64,000 nucleotides of DNA from Pseudomonas salomonii (GCF_900107155.1 NZ_FNOX01000007.1:180483-244482); one strand, 5' to 3'; counted from the first letter of the stretch, positions 1 through 8,281 are shown. Made by a program: numbers and translations. Notes: a model not told the origin generated them from the sequence alone.

Positions 1-22
1 TGCCCCGGAGTATTGCCGGCTT

Positions 23-361
23 TTACAGGCTGGCCGCCGTCATCGCTGCAGGCCGCAGAGAGTCAGCCCGCCACACCTCGAGCGAGCAGACGCTGATCAG
101 GTTTCTAAGCTTTTCACCGATCACCTGGGCGCGGTGCCAGCTCAAACCGTCCATGACGATATCAATGTTCAACAGGTCGTCTTCACGGCTCACATTGACC
201 TGTTGCGGGGTCAGGAACTGCAGAGCGAAATAGTTGAGCACCCGGCACAGCACGTCCGGCTCGGCCTCGGCGACGATCTGATAATGCGCCTGGCAATGGG
301 CGTTGTTGACGGCCCAGGCATCGACGCGTGCGCAGGTGTGAGTGGTTTCGACGGCGTGCAT
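23..361 (-). CDS. Small ACT-like domain protein, function unknown
   Basis: A 112-residue protein divergent from an Lrp-family regulator. Residues about 25-100 have the alternating strand-helix pattern of an ACT-type regulatory domain (a stretch beginning HYQIVAEAEPDVLCRVLNYF, then a strand-rich NVSREDDLLNIDIVMDG segment). No catalytic motif or signal peptide is visible, so it is probably a cytoplasmic ligand-sensing or protein-interaction module. ATG is at 359-361. Its place next to an amino-acid-responsive regulator suggests an amino-acid-linked role, which is inference. A downstream partner may lie beyond the left edge, where only 22 bases remain. Confidence 0.7.
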   Translation of the reverse strand: MHAVETTHTCARVDAWAVNNAHCQAHYQIVAEAEPDVLCRVLNYFALQFLTPQQVNVSREDDLLNIDIVMDGLSWHRAQVIGEKLRNLISVCSLEVWRADSLRPAAMTAASL

Positions 362-488
362 GCTGACTCTCCAGATTCGACTGGAGAAATTTTTACATTC
401 GCCATGGGAGATTTCTTATCTAAGATGGGCGCTATCTGCGATTTATTGAATAGATCAATTCAGGATAAGCACATTCAAAGGTATTTTT
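362..488. promoter_or_regulatory. Divergent intergenic region before the Lrp regulator
   Basis: 127 bases between two divergent genes, clearly more AT-rich from about 385 to 488 than the flanking coding DNA. It must hold promoters for both genes. Lrp-family regulators usually bind such regions, including their own, but I see no unambiguous operator. The ribosome-binding site for the regulator is weak (AAAGG at 477-481, before the ATG at 489). Confidence 0.45.
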
Positions 489-959
489 ATGCAAAGTGAG
501 TTGGACGCCTATGACCGCCGCATCCTGGCCCTGCTGCAAGAGGATGCTTCGCTGTCCAGTGCGCAGATCGCCGAACAGGTGGGCCTGTCCCAGTCGCCGT
601 GCTGGCGGCGTATCCAGCGGCTCAAGGAGGAAGGGGTGATTCGCGGCCAGGTCACGCTGCTGGACCGCAAGAAGATCGGCCTTAACACGCAGATTTTTGC
701 CGAGGTCAAACTCAATGCCCACGGCCGTTCCAACTTCACCGAGTTCACCGAGGCGATTCGCGGGTTTCCGGAAGTGCTGGAGTGTTATGTGCTGATGGGC
801 GCGGTGGATTTTCTGCTGCGCATCGTCACCTCGGACATCGAGGCGTATGAGCGGTTTTTCTTCGAGAAGCTGTCGATGGTGCCGGGGATTCAGGAGGTGA
901 ACTCGATCGTGGCGTTGTCGGAGATCAAGTCCACCACCAGCCTGCCAGTCTTGCGCTGA
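489..959 (+). CDS. Lrp/AsnC family transcriptional regulator
   Basis: 156 residues, the normal family length. The N-terminal winged helix-turn-helix (about 5-65) contains the characteristic LSSAQIAEQVGLSQSPCWRR segment, and the C-terminal RAM/AsnC ligand-binding domain covers about 70-150. Such proteins form dimers to octamers and respond to amino acids. The adjacent divergent ACT-like gene is the probable target. The specific ligand cannot be read from sequence. A REP-like element begins right after the stop codon. Confidence 0.93.
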   Translation: MQSELDAYDRRILALLQEDASLSSAQIAEQVGLSQSPCWRRIQRLKEEGVIRGQVTLLDRKKIGLNTQIFAEVKLNAHGRSNFTEFTEAIRGFPEVLECYVLMGAVDFLLRIVTSDIEAYERFFFEKLSMVPGIQEVNSIVALSEIKSTTSLPVLR

Positions 960-966
960 CAGGGCC

Positions 967-1034
967 TGCCTCATCGCGGGCAAGCCCGGCTCCCACATTG
1001 GAATGCATTCCCCTGTGGGAGTTGGGCGATAGCG
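967..1034. repeat. REP-like palindrome, family C, second arm shortened
   Basis: The left arm CGCGGGCAAGCCCGGCTCCC and a right arm beginning CCCTGTGGGAG face each other, as in the intact copy at 8928-9005. The right arm diverges after about 11 bases and lacks the CTTGCCCGCGATG end, so this is a decayed or partial doublet. It lies between the Lrp gene and the convergent CYTH gene. Confidence 0.75.
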
Positions 1035-1037
1035 ATC

Positions 1038-2405
1038 TTACAGGCGCAGTAAAGTCTTCCAGGCGCGGTTCTGATACACCGCAATTGCCTGGTGCATACG
1101 CGCATCCAGCGATTCATCGGTGATCGGCTGGTTGGCCAGCAGCGCCAACTTGTTCAGCTCGCCGTACAAGCGGTCCAGCTCCGGGATGTCCACCACCTGG
1201 CGTGCGTGGTGCAACCAGGCCTGGATGCGCTCGATGCGCGGCAGTTGCTCGGCCAGGTCTTCCGGTTGCTGCTGGTAGCGCTGCAGTTGCAGGGCGACGG
1301 CGTCGTCGGCCAGCAGGCGTGGCAGCCAGTTGGTGATCTGCGCGGCGCCCTGGCGGTTGCCACGTACGTTGCGGTCGGCGGTCCAGGTGCGGGCCAGCAG
1401 CCAGCGCGAGGTGTTCAGCGAGAACAGGCCCCAGCGCACGTCTTCGAGTTCTTCGGCGAACTGTTCCGGTGCGGCTTTGCGGATGTCTTCGTCGTCGTCA
1501 CCGGCCTGCACCAGTGGGCGCCAGTCTTCCAGCAGTGCGTCCAGTGCACTGCGCAGTTCGCTGGTGGATTGACGCGGCGCGGCCTGGCCGAGGCTGCCGA
1601 TCAGGGCGCGCAGCTCGCCGAGGTTGTCGACCCAGTCCTGCAACAGGCGCCAGTGGCCATTGAAACGGTATTGCTCCGCCAGACGCTGGCTGCTGCCCAA
1701 CAGGTGCCACATGATCGCGGCGAAGGCATCGTCCAACGGCATTTCGGCGTGGATCTGCGGGGCCGGCAGGCTCAGCGAGTAGCTGCTGGCGTCGTACAGG
1801 CGGTAGCCGCGCTCGGCCTTGCTGATATCGCACGGCATCAGTGCCAGGGTCGCGGCCAGTTCGGCGGCCAGTTCCAGCAGGGCAGCCGGTTCGCCTTCGC
1901 GCAGTTCCAGTTCCAGCTCGCAGATTTCTTCTTTCTGCTTGCCGACCACCACATGGCCCAGGTCCAGGGCGGCTTCGATCACCACCTTGGCCTTGCCACG
2001 GCCCCAGGCGATTTCGGCGCGCTCACGCACGAAATCGGTGGTGAAAATCGGCTTGAGGGTCTTTTTGTCCAGCTCGGCCAATTGCTCGGGCCAGCACTCG
2101 CCGTCGAGTTTCTTCACATCGAGCTTGGCTTTGGGCAGGTCCCAGTTGTATTCGTTGCGTTCCGACAAGCCGGCGACGCTTTGGCCACGGGTCTTGAGGG
2201 TCTGGATGATGTCGTCACCGTCCTTGCGCAGGCGCAGGGCGACTTTGGCCTGGGCCAGGTCGCGCTCGGGGGTGTCGAAGTACTGGTTCATCAACTCACG
2301 GCGTTCCCAGCCACTTTTGTTGCGTTTTTTCAGTAGCGGGTGCTCACGCAGCGCGGCGAGGGTTTCGCGGCTGACGCGGAGCTTGATTTCGGTTTCTTTC
2401 TGCAT
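1038..2405 (-). CDS. CYTH-CHAD domain protein (probable inorganic triphosphatase)
   Basis: 455 residues from the ATG at 2403-2405. The open frame extends upstream, but MQKETEIKLRV is where the family begins and it carries the CYTH signature ExExK. The CYTH domain (about 1-200) forms a triphosphate-binding tunnel and matches the tripolyphosphatase group of E. coli YgiF. The C-terminal half (about 215-455) is a helical CHAD domain, associated with polyphosphate binding. It is divergent from argE. The family assignment is strong, but the physiological substrate is not settled by sequence. Confidence 0.88.
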   Translation of the reverse strand: MQKETEIKLRVSRETLAALREHPLLKKRNKSGWERRELMNQYFDTPERDLAQAKVALRLRKDGDDIIQTLKTRGQSVAGLSERNEYNWDLPKAKLDVKKLDGECWPEQLAELDKKTLKPIFTTDFVRERAEIAWGRGKAKVVIEAALDLGHVVVGKQKEEICELELELREGEPAALLELAAELAATLALMPCDISKAERGYRLYDASSYSLSLPAPQIHAEMPLDDAFAAIMWHLLGSSQRLAEQYRFNGHWRLLQDWVDNLGELRALIGSLGQAAPRQSTSELRSALDALLEDWRPLVQAGDDDEDIRKAAPEQFAEELEDVRWGLFSLNTSRWLLARTWTADRNVRGNRQGAAQITNWLPRLLADDAVALQLQRYQQQPEDLAEQLPRIERIQAWLHHARQVVDIPELDRLYGELNKLALLANQPITDESLDARMHQAIAVYQNRAWKTLLRL

Positions 2406-2563
2406 GGCCGGAAAATCCAGGATCGGGAGCGCAGCCGGGGAAATGTGTGGCTGCCAAGGTCGTGCAGTGTACAGGACTGAGCCCGGCAACGTGCCGCAAC
2501 GGTTTATTGTGTCGTGCAGATGGTTCTATAGTGGGGCTCATCCGGGAAGTTGAGAGGCTGCGC

Positions 2564-3712
2564 ATGCCGTTACCGTCCATGAAAGAGCAATTCGCCGCGC
2601 TGATTGCCGCGCCGTCGGTCAGTTGCACCCAAGCGTCTCTCGACCAGACCAACCGCCCGGTGATCGACCTGCTCGCCAGTTGGTTGGGCGACCTGGGTTT
2701 TGCCATCGATATCCAGCAAGTCAGCCCCGGCAAGTTCAACCTGCTGGCCAGTTTCGGCAGTGGCCCCGGCGGGCTGGTGCTGGCCGGGCATAGCGATACC
2801 GTGCCGTATGACGCCGCGCTGTGGAAGACCGATCCGCTCAAGCTGACGGAAGTCGACGGCCGCTGGGTAGGCCTGGGCAGTTGCGACATGAAGGGTTTTT
2901 TTGCCCTGGCCATCGAAGCCGTGCTGCCTTTGCTGGATCAGCCGTTCAAGCAACCTTTGCTGATCCTCGCCACCTGCGATGAAGAAAGCTCGATGTCCGG
3001 CGCCCGTGCACTGGCCGAGGCCGGGCGCCCGTTGGGCCGTGCGGCGGTGATTGGTGAGCCGACGGGGCTCAAGCCGATCCGCCTGCACAAAGGCGTGATG
3101 ATGGAGCGCATTGATATTCTGGGCCAAAGCGGCCATTCGTCGGACCCAAGCCTGGGCCACAGCGCCCTTGAAGCCATGCACGACGCCATCGGCGAACTGC
3201 GCGGCCTGCGCCTGGCCTGGCAGCGTGAGTACCGCAACCCGCAATTCAGCGTGCCGCAACCGACCATGAACTTTGGTTGCATTCACGGCGGCGACAACCC
3301 CAATCGCATCTGCGGCCAATGCTCGCTGGAATTCGACCTGCGGCCGTTGCCGGGCATGGACCCGCAGGTGCTGCGCGCCGCCATCCGCCAGAAGCTCGAA
3401 CCCTTGGCCGAGCGTCATAAAGTCAAGATCGACTACGCGCCGCTGTTCCCCGAAGTACCGCCGTTCGAGCAGGCCGAAGACGCCGAGCTGGTGCGGGTGG
3501 CGGAACGATTGACCGGTCATCGTGCACAAGCAGTAGCGTTCGGCACCGAAGCGCCTTATCTTCAGCGCCTTGGTTGTGAAACCCTGGTGCTTGGCCCCGG
3601 CGATATCGCCTGCGCCCACCAGCCGGGCGAGTACCTCGAAATGTCACGCTTGACGCCTACAGTGCGTCTATTGCGGGAACTGATCGAACATTACTGCCTG
3701 AAACCTGCATAA
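2564..3712 (+). CDS. argE: Acetylornithine deacetylase
   Basis: 382 residues, an M20-family metallohydrolase that converts N-acetylornithine to ornithine in arginine synthesis. Metal-site motifs are seen: GHSDTVPY, GLGSCDMKGF, CDEESS, and GTEAPYLQRLG near the C-terminus. The open frame extends back to 2447, but ATG 2564 is preceded by GAGAGG at 2552-2557 and matches the family start (MPLPSMKEQFAAL). argA follows 135 bases later. Together they cover two steps of the acetylated part of the pathway. Confidence 0.95.
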   Translation: MPLPSMKEQFAALIAAPSVSCTQASLDQTNRPVIDLLASWLGDLGFAIDIQQVSPGKFNLLASFGSGPGGLVLAGHSDTVPYDAALWKTDPLKLTEVDGRWVGLGSCDMKGFFALAIEAVLPLLDQPFKQPLLILATCDEESSMSGARALAEAGRPLGRAAVIGEPTGLKPIRLHKGVMMERIDILGQSGHSSDPSLGHSALEAMHDAIGELRGLRLAWQREYRNPQFSVPQPTMNFGCIHGGDNPNRICGQCSLEFDLRPLPGMDPQVLRAAIRQKLEPLAERHKVKIDYAPLFPEVPPFEQAEDAELVRVAERLTGHRAQAVAFGTEAPYLQRLGCETLVLGPGDIACAHQPGEYLEMSRLTPTVRLLRELIEHYCLKPA

Positions 3713-3751
3713 ATTAACCCCTGCCTATTCGTACATAGAAGGAGAGCGAGC

Positions 3752-3778
3752 GTGTCGCCAAGCCTGTTCCGACGATAA
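3752..3778 (+). CDS. Candidate argA leader peptide MSPSLFRR
   Basis: A GTG-initiated eight-codon ORF ends in two consecutive arginine codons, CGA CGA, and TAA. It has a near-perfect Shine-Dalgarno AAGGAG at 3739-3744, seven bases before the start, stronger than the one before argA. CGA is a rare arginine codon in Pseudomonas. Bases 3762-3767 (GCCTGT) are complementary to 3833-3838 (ACAGGC), which lie next to argA's AGG at 3841-3843. This arrangement suggests arginine-dependent translational control of argA. A TGTCGC hexamer at 3753-3758 resembles an ArgR half-site, so the segment could instead be an operator. Too short for homology support. Confidence 0.55.
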   Translation: MSPSLFRR

Positions 3779-3847
3779 CCATCAGCCCGCTGTGCGCTTT
3801 CACGATTCATCCTTTTTTGGCTGCTTTTTATTACAGGCCCAGGTTTT
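3779..3847 (+). promoter_or_regulatory. argA 5' untranslated segment after the leader ORF
   Basis: 69 bases between the leader stop and argA, T-rich at 3811-3831 and ending CCCAGG four bases before the argA ATG. No G-C stem followed by a U-run of intrinsic-terminator quality is evident, so control at translation initiation is more plausible than classic terminator attenuation. The ACAGGC at 3833-3838 can pair with the leader-coding segment. Confidence 0.4.
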
Positions 3848-5146
3848 ATGCCCGAATACGTTAATTGGCTTCGTCACGCTTCGCCTTACATCAACGCCCA
3901 CCGCGACTGCACCTTTGTGGTCATGCTGCCCGGCGATGGTGTGGAACACCCCAACTTCGGCAATATCGTCCACGACCTGGTGCTGCTCCACAGCCTGGGC
4001 GTGCGGCTGGTGCTGGTGCACGGTTCGCGCCCGCAGATCGAAACCCGCCTTGAAGCGCGCGGCCTTACCCCGGCTTACCACGAAGGCTTGCGCATCACCG
4101 ATGCGGCAACCCTGGAATGTGTGATCGACGCGGTCGGGCATCTGCGCATTGCTATCGAGGCGCGCCTGTCCATGGACATGGCCTCGTCGCCGATGCAGGG
4201 CTCGCGCTTGCGCGTGGCCAGCGGCAACCTCGTCACTGCACGGCCGATCGGCGTGCTCGAAGGCGTGGACTACCACCACACCGGCGAAGTGCGCCGGGTC
4301 GACCGCAAAGGCATCAATCGCCTGCTGGACGAGCGCTCCATCGTGCTGCTGTCGCCATTGGGTTATTCGCCCACCGGCGAGATCTTCAACCTGGCCTGCG
4401 AAGACGTCGCCACCCGCGCCGCCATCGACCTGGGCGCCGACAAGCTGCTGCTGTTTGGCGCCGACCTCGGTTTGCTCGATGAGCATGGTCGCCTGGTGCG
4501 TGAGTTGCGCCCGCAACAAGTGCCGGCGCACCTGCAACGTTTGGGCAACAACTATCAGGCTGAATTGCTGGACGCCGCCGCCGAGGCTTGCCGTGGCGGC
4601 GTAGGGCGCAGCCATATCGTCAGTTATGCCGAAGACGGCGCGCTGCTCACCGAGCTGTTCACCCGCGACGGCGGCGGCACCTTGGTGGCCCAGGAGCAAT
4701 TCGAACTGGTGCGCGAAGCGGCGATTGAAGACGTCGGTGGCTTGCTCGACCTGATCAGCCCGCTGGAAGAGCAGGGCATTCTGGTGCGGCGTTCGCGTGA
4801 GGTGTTGGAACGCGAGATCGAGCAGTTCAGCGTGGTCGAGCGCGAAGGCATGATCATCGCCTGTGCGGCGCTGTATCAGATCGCCGATTCGGATGCCGGT
4901 GAGCTGGCATGCCTGGCGGTCAACCCGGAGTACCGTCACGGCGCACGCGGTGATGTGTTGCTGGAGCGCATCGAGACCCGCGCGCGGGCCCAGGGTTTGA
5001 AGACTTTGTTTGTCCTCACCACGCGTACCGCCCACTGGTTCCGCGAGCGCGGGTTTGTGCCGAGCAGCGTGGATCGCCTGCCGTCGGCGCGGGCCTCGCT
5101 GTACAACTATCAGCGTAATTCGAAGATTTTCGAGAAGGCGCTATAA
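3848..5146 (+). CDS. argA: Amino-acid N-acetyltransferase (N-acetylglutamate synthase)
   Basis: 432 residues, the usual Pseudomonas ArgA length. It makes N-acetylglutamate from glutamate and acetyl-CoA, the first step of arginine synthesis. The N-terminal amino-acid-kinase-like domain (about 1-280) normally binds the feedback inhibitor arginine. The C-terminal GNAT domain (about 290-432) carries the catalytic acetyltransferase fold, with CLAVNPEYRHGARGD as the acetyl-CoA loop. argE lies just upstream. The Shine-Dalgarno sequence is weak (AGG at 3841-3843), and a well-initiated leader ORF precedes it. A REP doublet follows. Confidence 0.96.
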   Translation: MPEYVNWLRHASPYINAHRDCTFVVMLPGDGVEHPNFGNIVHDLVLLHSLGVRLVLVHGSRPQIETRLEARGLTPAYHEGLRITDAATLECVIDAVGHLRIAIEARLSMDMASSPMQGSRLRVASGNLVTARPIGVLEGVDYHHTGEVRRVDRKGINRLLDERSIVLLSPLGYSPTGEIFNLACEDVATRAAIDLGADKLLLFGADLGLLDEHGRLVRELRPQQVPAHLQRLGNNYQAELLDAAAEACRGGVGRSHIVSYAEDGALLTELFTRDGGGTLVAQEQFELVREAAIEDVGGLLDLISPLEEQGILVRRSREVLEREIEQFSVVEREGMIIACAALYQIADSDAGELACLAVNPEYRHGARGDVLLERIETRARAQGLKTLFVLTTRTAHWFRERGFVPSSVDRLPSARASLYNYQRNSKIFEKAL

Positions 5147-5175
5147 ACCCTAATCCGGGAACGCAGCAGGTCTAA

Positions 5176-5266
5176 ATGTGGGAGCGGGCTTGCTCGCGAA
5201 AGCGCACTATCAGTCACTGCACCTGTGACTGGTACACCGCATTCGCGAGCAAGCCCGCTCCCACAT
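5176..5266. repeat. REP doublet, family A (copy 1)
   Basis: Inverted arms TGTGGGAGCGGGCTTGCTCG and CGAGCAAGCCCGCTCCCACA flank about 45 bases. The same pair recurs at 20940, 26178, 36821, 38926 and 48070. Such doublets (REPINs) are dispersed by RAYT transposases. No RAYT gene is in this window. It lies between convergent argA and tauA and could also act as a transcript-end hairpin. Confidence 0.9.
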
Positions 5267-5276
5267 TGGATTGCGT

Positions 5277-6263
5277 TTAGTCTCTTACGAATTTATCGGT
5301 CACAAAGGCCGAGTAGTCCGGCAACACCGTTTCAACCTTCCCCTGTTCCTTCAAAAACTTCGCCGTCTCCCCGATCGCCTTCGCCGTGCCGCCTTTGAGC
5401 AGCGCCTCGGTTTGCTGCGCCTGGGCATCCGGGAAGGTGGTGCCGGCCAACAGTTCAGGGATATCGACGGCATTGGAGCCTGTCAATTTGGCGATTTTCT
5501 GCACCGGTTCGGAATCGACGGTCCAGCGGTCTTTATGGGCCGCATAGTCAGCAAAGGAATCCAGTGTGACCTTGGCAAACTTGGCCACTACGTCAGGATG
5601 TTTTTGCGCGAAATCCTTGCGTGCCACCCACACTTCGAACGTCGGCGCGCCCCACTGGCCCACCTGGGCTGCGTCTGTCAGGGTTTTGCCGGTCTTGCGG
5701 ATTTCCCCCAGCGCCGGTGACCACACGAACGCGCCGTCGATATCGCCACGTTTCCACGCGGCAGCAATTTCTGCCGGTTGCAGGTTCACCACTTTGACTT
5801 TTTGCGTGTCCAGGCCCCAATGCTTCAGCGCCCCGAGCAGGCTGTAATGGGAGGTCGAGACAAACGGGGTGGCGATGGTTTTACCCGCCAGGTCTGCGGG
5901 TTTGTCGATGCCACTGCCATTGCGTACCACCAGGGCTTCAGAAGTGTTGATCTGCGCCGATACGATAAACGCCACGATCGGTAGATTGCGTGAAGCCGCT
6001 GCTGCCAAAGGGCTGGAACCGAGATTGCCGATCTGCACATCGCCGGAAGCGATAGCGGTGACCACTTCAGGGCCGCTGTTGAAGCGGCGCCAGGCGATTT
6101 TCTCGCCGATGGCCTTTTCATAGAGACCGTCAGCCTGGGGAACCTTGCTGGGGTCGATACCGGTTTGATAGCCGATGGTCAAATCGGCGGCTTTGACACC
6201 AAAAGAAAGTATTAGTGACACAAAAACTGTAACAAATTGACGGGAGGATGTGCGTTTGGCCAT
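5277..6263 (-). CDS. tauA: Taurine-type ABC transporter periplasmic binding protein, orphan
   Basis: 328 residues with a signal peptide (about 1-25) and an SsuA/TauA binding fold. Diagnostic TauA stretches are present: GDVQIGNLGSSPLAAAASRN, STSHYSLLGALKHWG and NLQPAEIAAAWKRGDIDGAF. The product should bind taurine or a related sulfonate in the periplasm. Unlike the usual tauABCD order, nothing downstream encodes an ATPase, permease or TauD dioxygenase, and argA converges on it after one REP element. It may use SsuBC or a transporter elsewhere, or be left over from a deletion. The gene looks intact. Confidence 0.9.
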   Translation of the reverse strand: MAKRTSSRQFVTVFVSLILSFGVKAADLTIGYQTGIDPSKVPQADGLYEKAIGEKIAWRRFNSGPEVVTAIASGDVQIGNLGSSPLAAAASRNLPIVAFIVSAQINTSEALVVRNGSGIDKPADLAGKTIATPFVSTSHYSLLGALKHWGLDTQKVKVVNLQPAEIAAAWKRGDIDGAFVWSPALGEIRKTGKTLTDAAQVGQWGAPTFEVWVARKDFAQKHPDVVAKFAKVTLDSFADYAAHKDRWTVDSEPVQKIAKLTGSNAVDIPELLAGTTFPDAQAQQTEALLKGGTAKAIGETAKFLKEQGKVETVLPDYSAFVTDKFVRD

Positions 6264-6633
6264 GATGGCGTCGCCTTTTTGATCGTGAGTGACGTATGCA
6301 ACCGTACGGCCACACTAATCGATCTAAAAAAAGGCTGGTAAATACCCTTTAGGAATTAGCTTATGGAGCGCCTGATCTATGCTGATCGGCTCGCTGCCTG
6401 CTGAGGCTTATTCCTGAATCGTATGAAAAAGAATGAAACAATTCTTTTTGGGTGTATGAAAAACTCATTACCCTGCAGGGACCAAATCAACTGCGATTAG
6501 ACGAAGGTAGTAGACACACAAGGTTACGATTGACTTGGTAGTCACTATCTGGCGCTAATCGCGCATCTGTGGATCGAGGGCGTCAGACCCGAGACCAAAG
6601 AAATACAAAAATTAGAAATGAGAGGAGCGGTAC
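6264..6633. promoter_or_regulatory. 370-base divergent region between tauA and the porin gene
   Basis: No gene is seen. An exact 9-bp inverted repeat (AAAAAGAAT 6426-6434, ATTCTTTTT 6441-6449, loop of six) is a candidate operator. The region 6300-6500 is AT-rich. The porin gene has a strong Shine-Dalgarno sequence, GAGAGGAG, just before 6634. Sulfur-starvation control through CysB-type regulators is expected from the neighbours, but no consensus site is proven. Confidence 0.5.
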
Positions 6634-7989
6634 ATGAAGAAGTCCACCTTGGCGTTGGCTGTGACCCTGGGCGCAATCGCTCAGCAAGCAGGCGCTGCCG
6701 GTTTCATCGAAGACAGTAAGGCCACACTGGGTCTGCGTAACTTCTACATCAACACGGATAACCGTGATGGTGCTGCAGACCCGTCCAGGAACGAAGAATG
6801 GGGCCAAGGCTTCGATCTGCGGTTCATTTCGGGCTATACCCAAGGCACCGTTCAGTTCGGCGTTGACGCAATCGGCTTGTACGGCGTGCGCCTCGATTCT
6901 GGCCGCGGCACCAGCGGTAACATCACCGGTACTTCGTCCGGCGGTACTGTGTTCCCAAGCGACGGCAATCGCGCGGTCAACGATTTCGCCAGCCTCGGTG
7001 TGACCGGTAAGGTGAAGATCTCCCAAACCGAACTGAAACTGGGTACGTTGCAGCCTAAGCTGCCGGTTATCGTGACCAACGATGGTCGTATGCTGCCGCA
7101 AACCTTCCAGGGTGGCCAGATCACTACCAACGACATCAAGGATTTGACCCTGGTTGCCGGTCAGATCGAGCATGCCAAAGGCCGTAACTCCAGCAACAAC
7201 GAAGGTTTGTCGCTGGGTGGCGCCAACGGTGGCTCGAACTACACCGCAGGCAAGTTCGTCAACAAGTTCTACTATGCCGGTGGTGACTACAAACTCACCA
7301 AAGATCTGACCGCACAGTACTACTACGGCAATCTGGAAGACTTCTACAAGCAGCACTTCCTGGGTCTGACCCATAACTGGTCGATCGGCCCGGGCGTATT
7401 GAAGTCTGACCTGCGTTATTTCAACAGTTCTGACGACGGCCTGAACGGTAACACGTCTTCCTACTACACCAGCGGTAACTACAACGGTTTCCGTGCCGGT
7501 AAGGGTAAAGTCGACAACAACCTGTACAGCGGCCTTTTCCTGTACTCCGTGGCCGGCCACACCTTTGGTGGCGGTTACCAGGTCAGCAATGGCAGCAGCG
7601 ACTTCCCTTGGTTGAACCAGGGTGACGGCTCGTCGGCTTACATCACTACCGACATGCAGATCCAGAAGTTCGCCCGTGCCGGCGAGCGCACCTGGCAAGC
7701 ACGTTACGCTTATGACTTCGCCAAGGTTGGCGTACCTGGCCTGACGGCTGGCGTTGTGTACCTCAAAGGTAGCAACATCGACACCATCGCGAACACTAAC
7801 GCACGTACTGAAACCACCGGCCAGTCCGAGTGGGAACGCGACATCACCGTTGCCTACGTGATTCCAGAAGGCCCGCTGAAAAACCTCGGCGTTGCCTGGA
7901 AAAACGCAATGTGGCGTACCGACCTGGCGAACACCCGTTCCCAGGACGAAAACCGTCTGATCGTCAGCTACTCGCTGCCACTGTTCTAG
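6634..7989 (+). CDS. OprD-family outer-membrane porin
   Basis: 451 residues with a signal peptide MKKSTLALAVTLGAIAQQAG ending near AGA-AG, followed by the typical OprD start GFIEDSKATLGLRNFYINTD. It is rich in aromatic and Gly residues in alternating strands and ends SYSLPLF with a C-terminal phenylalanine, the BAM-recognition end of a beta-barrel. OprD-family porins form 18-strand channels for small substrates. The subtype looks OprE/OprQ-like, but the substrate cannot be fixed. Divergent from tauA and upstream of lsfA-ssu, it may admit sulfonates or sulfate esters (inference). Confidence 0.9.
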   Translation: MKKSTLALAVTLGAIAQQAGAAGFIEDSKATLGLRNFYINTDNRDGAADPSRNEEWGQGFDLRFISGYTQGTVQFGVDAIGLYGVRLDSGRGTSGNITGTSSGGTVFPSDGNRAVNDFASLGVTGKVKISQTELKLGTLQPKLPVIVTNDGRMLPQTFQGGQITTNDIKDLTLVAGQIEHAKGRNSSNNEGLSLGGANGGSNYTAGKFVNKFYYAGGDYKLTKDLTAQYYYGNLEDFYKQHFLGLTHNWSIGPGVLKSDLRYFNSSDDGLNGNTSSYYTSGNYNGFRAGKGKVDNNLYSGLFLYSVAGHTFGGGYQVSNGSSDFPWLNQGDGSSAYITTDMQIQKFARAGERTWQARYAYDFAKVGVPGLTAGVVYLKGSNIDTIANTNARTETTGQSEWERDITVAYVIPEGPLKNLGVAWKNAMWRTDLANTRSQDENRLIVSYSLPLF

Positions 7990-8017
7990 TAGCGTGAAGC
8001 TGTTGTAAGACTGTAAA

Positions 8018-8044
8018 CCTTGCCCGGCGCAACGCCGGGCAAGG
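8018..8044 (+). terminator. Hairpin terminator after the porin gene
   Basis: A perfect 12-bp stem CCTTGCCCGGCG / CGCCGGGCAAGG with a three-base loop, 28 bases after the stop codon. It is followed by TGTCTTGCC rather than a pure T-run, so it may act as a weak terminator or 3'-end stabiliser. Confidence 0.7.
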
Positions 8045-8281
8045 TGTCTTGCCTTTCAAGTCAGGCTCAACCCCCGCAAGCCCTTCCTGAAACCCCTCTT
8101 TTTACAGCGTCTCAAGGCCTTCTCGAACCTTGTGGTGGATGTTGATCCTCGGCCTTTCTGACGTCCAATGAATAGATTTTTAATATTCTTTTATCGTCTA
8201 GATAAATCGATATTTATTCTTTTTAAATAATTCCTAACCCATGCACAGTGGTCTCCATAAGCACTCACCAGGAGCCACACC
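8045..8281 (+). promoter_or_regulatory. lsfA upstream region with spaced direct repeats
   Basis: The segment 8165-8240 is very AT-rich. TATTCTTTT occurs at 8184-8192 and again at 8215-8223, 31 bases apart, about three helical turns. This is a plausible activator-binding layout for the sulfur-starvation response expected of lsfA. The Shine-Dalgarno is CAGGAG just before the ATG at 8282. Confidence 0.45.

Noticed and set aside
3800..5035. 411-codon frame antisense to argA
   Set aside because: Shadow of argA. It would also cover the leader region without any family features.
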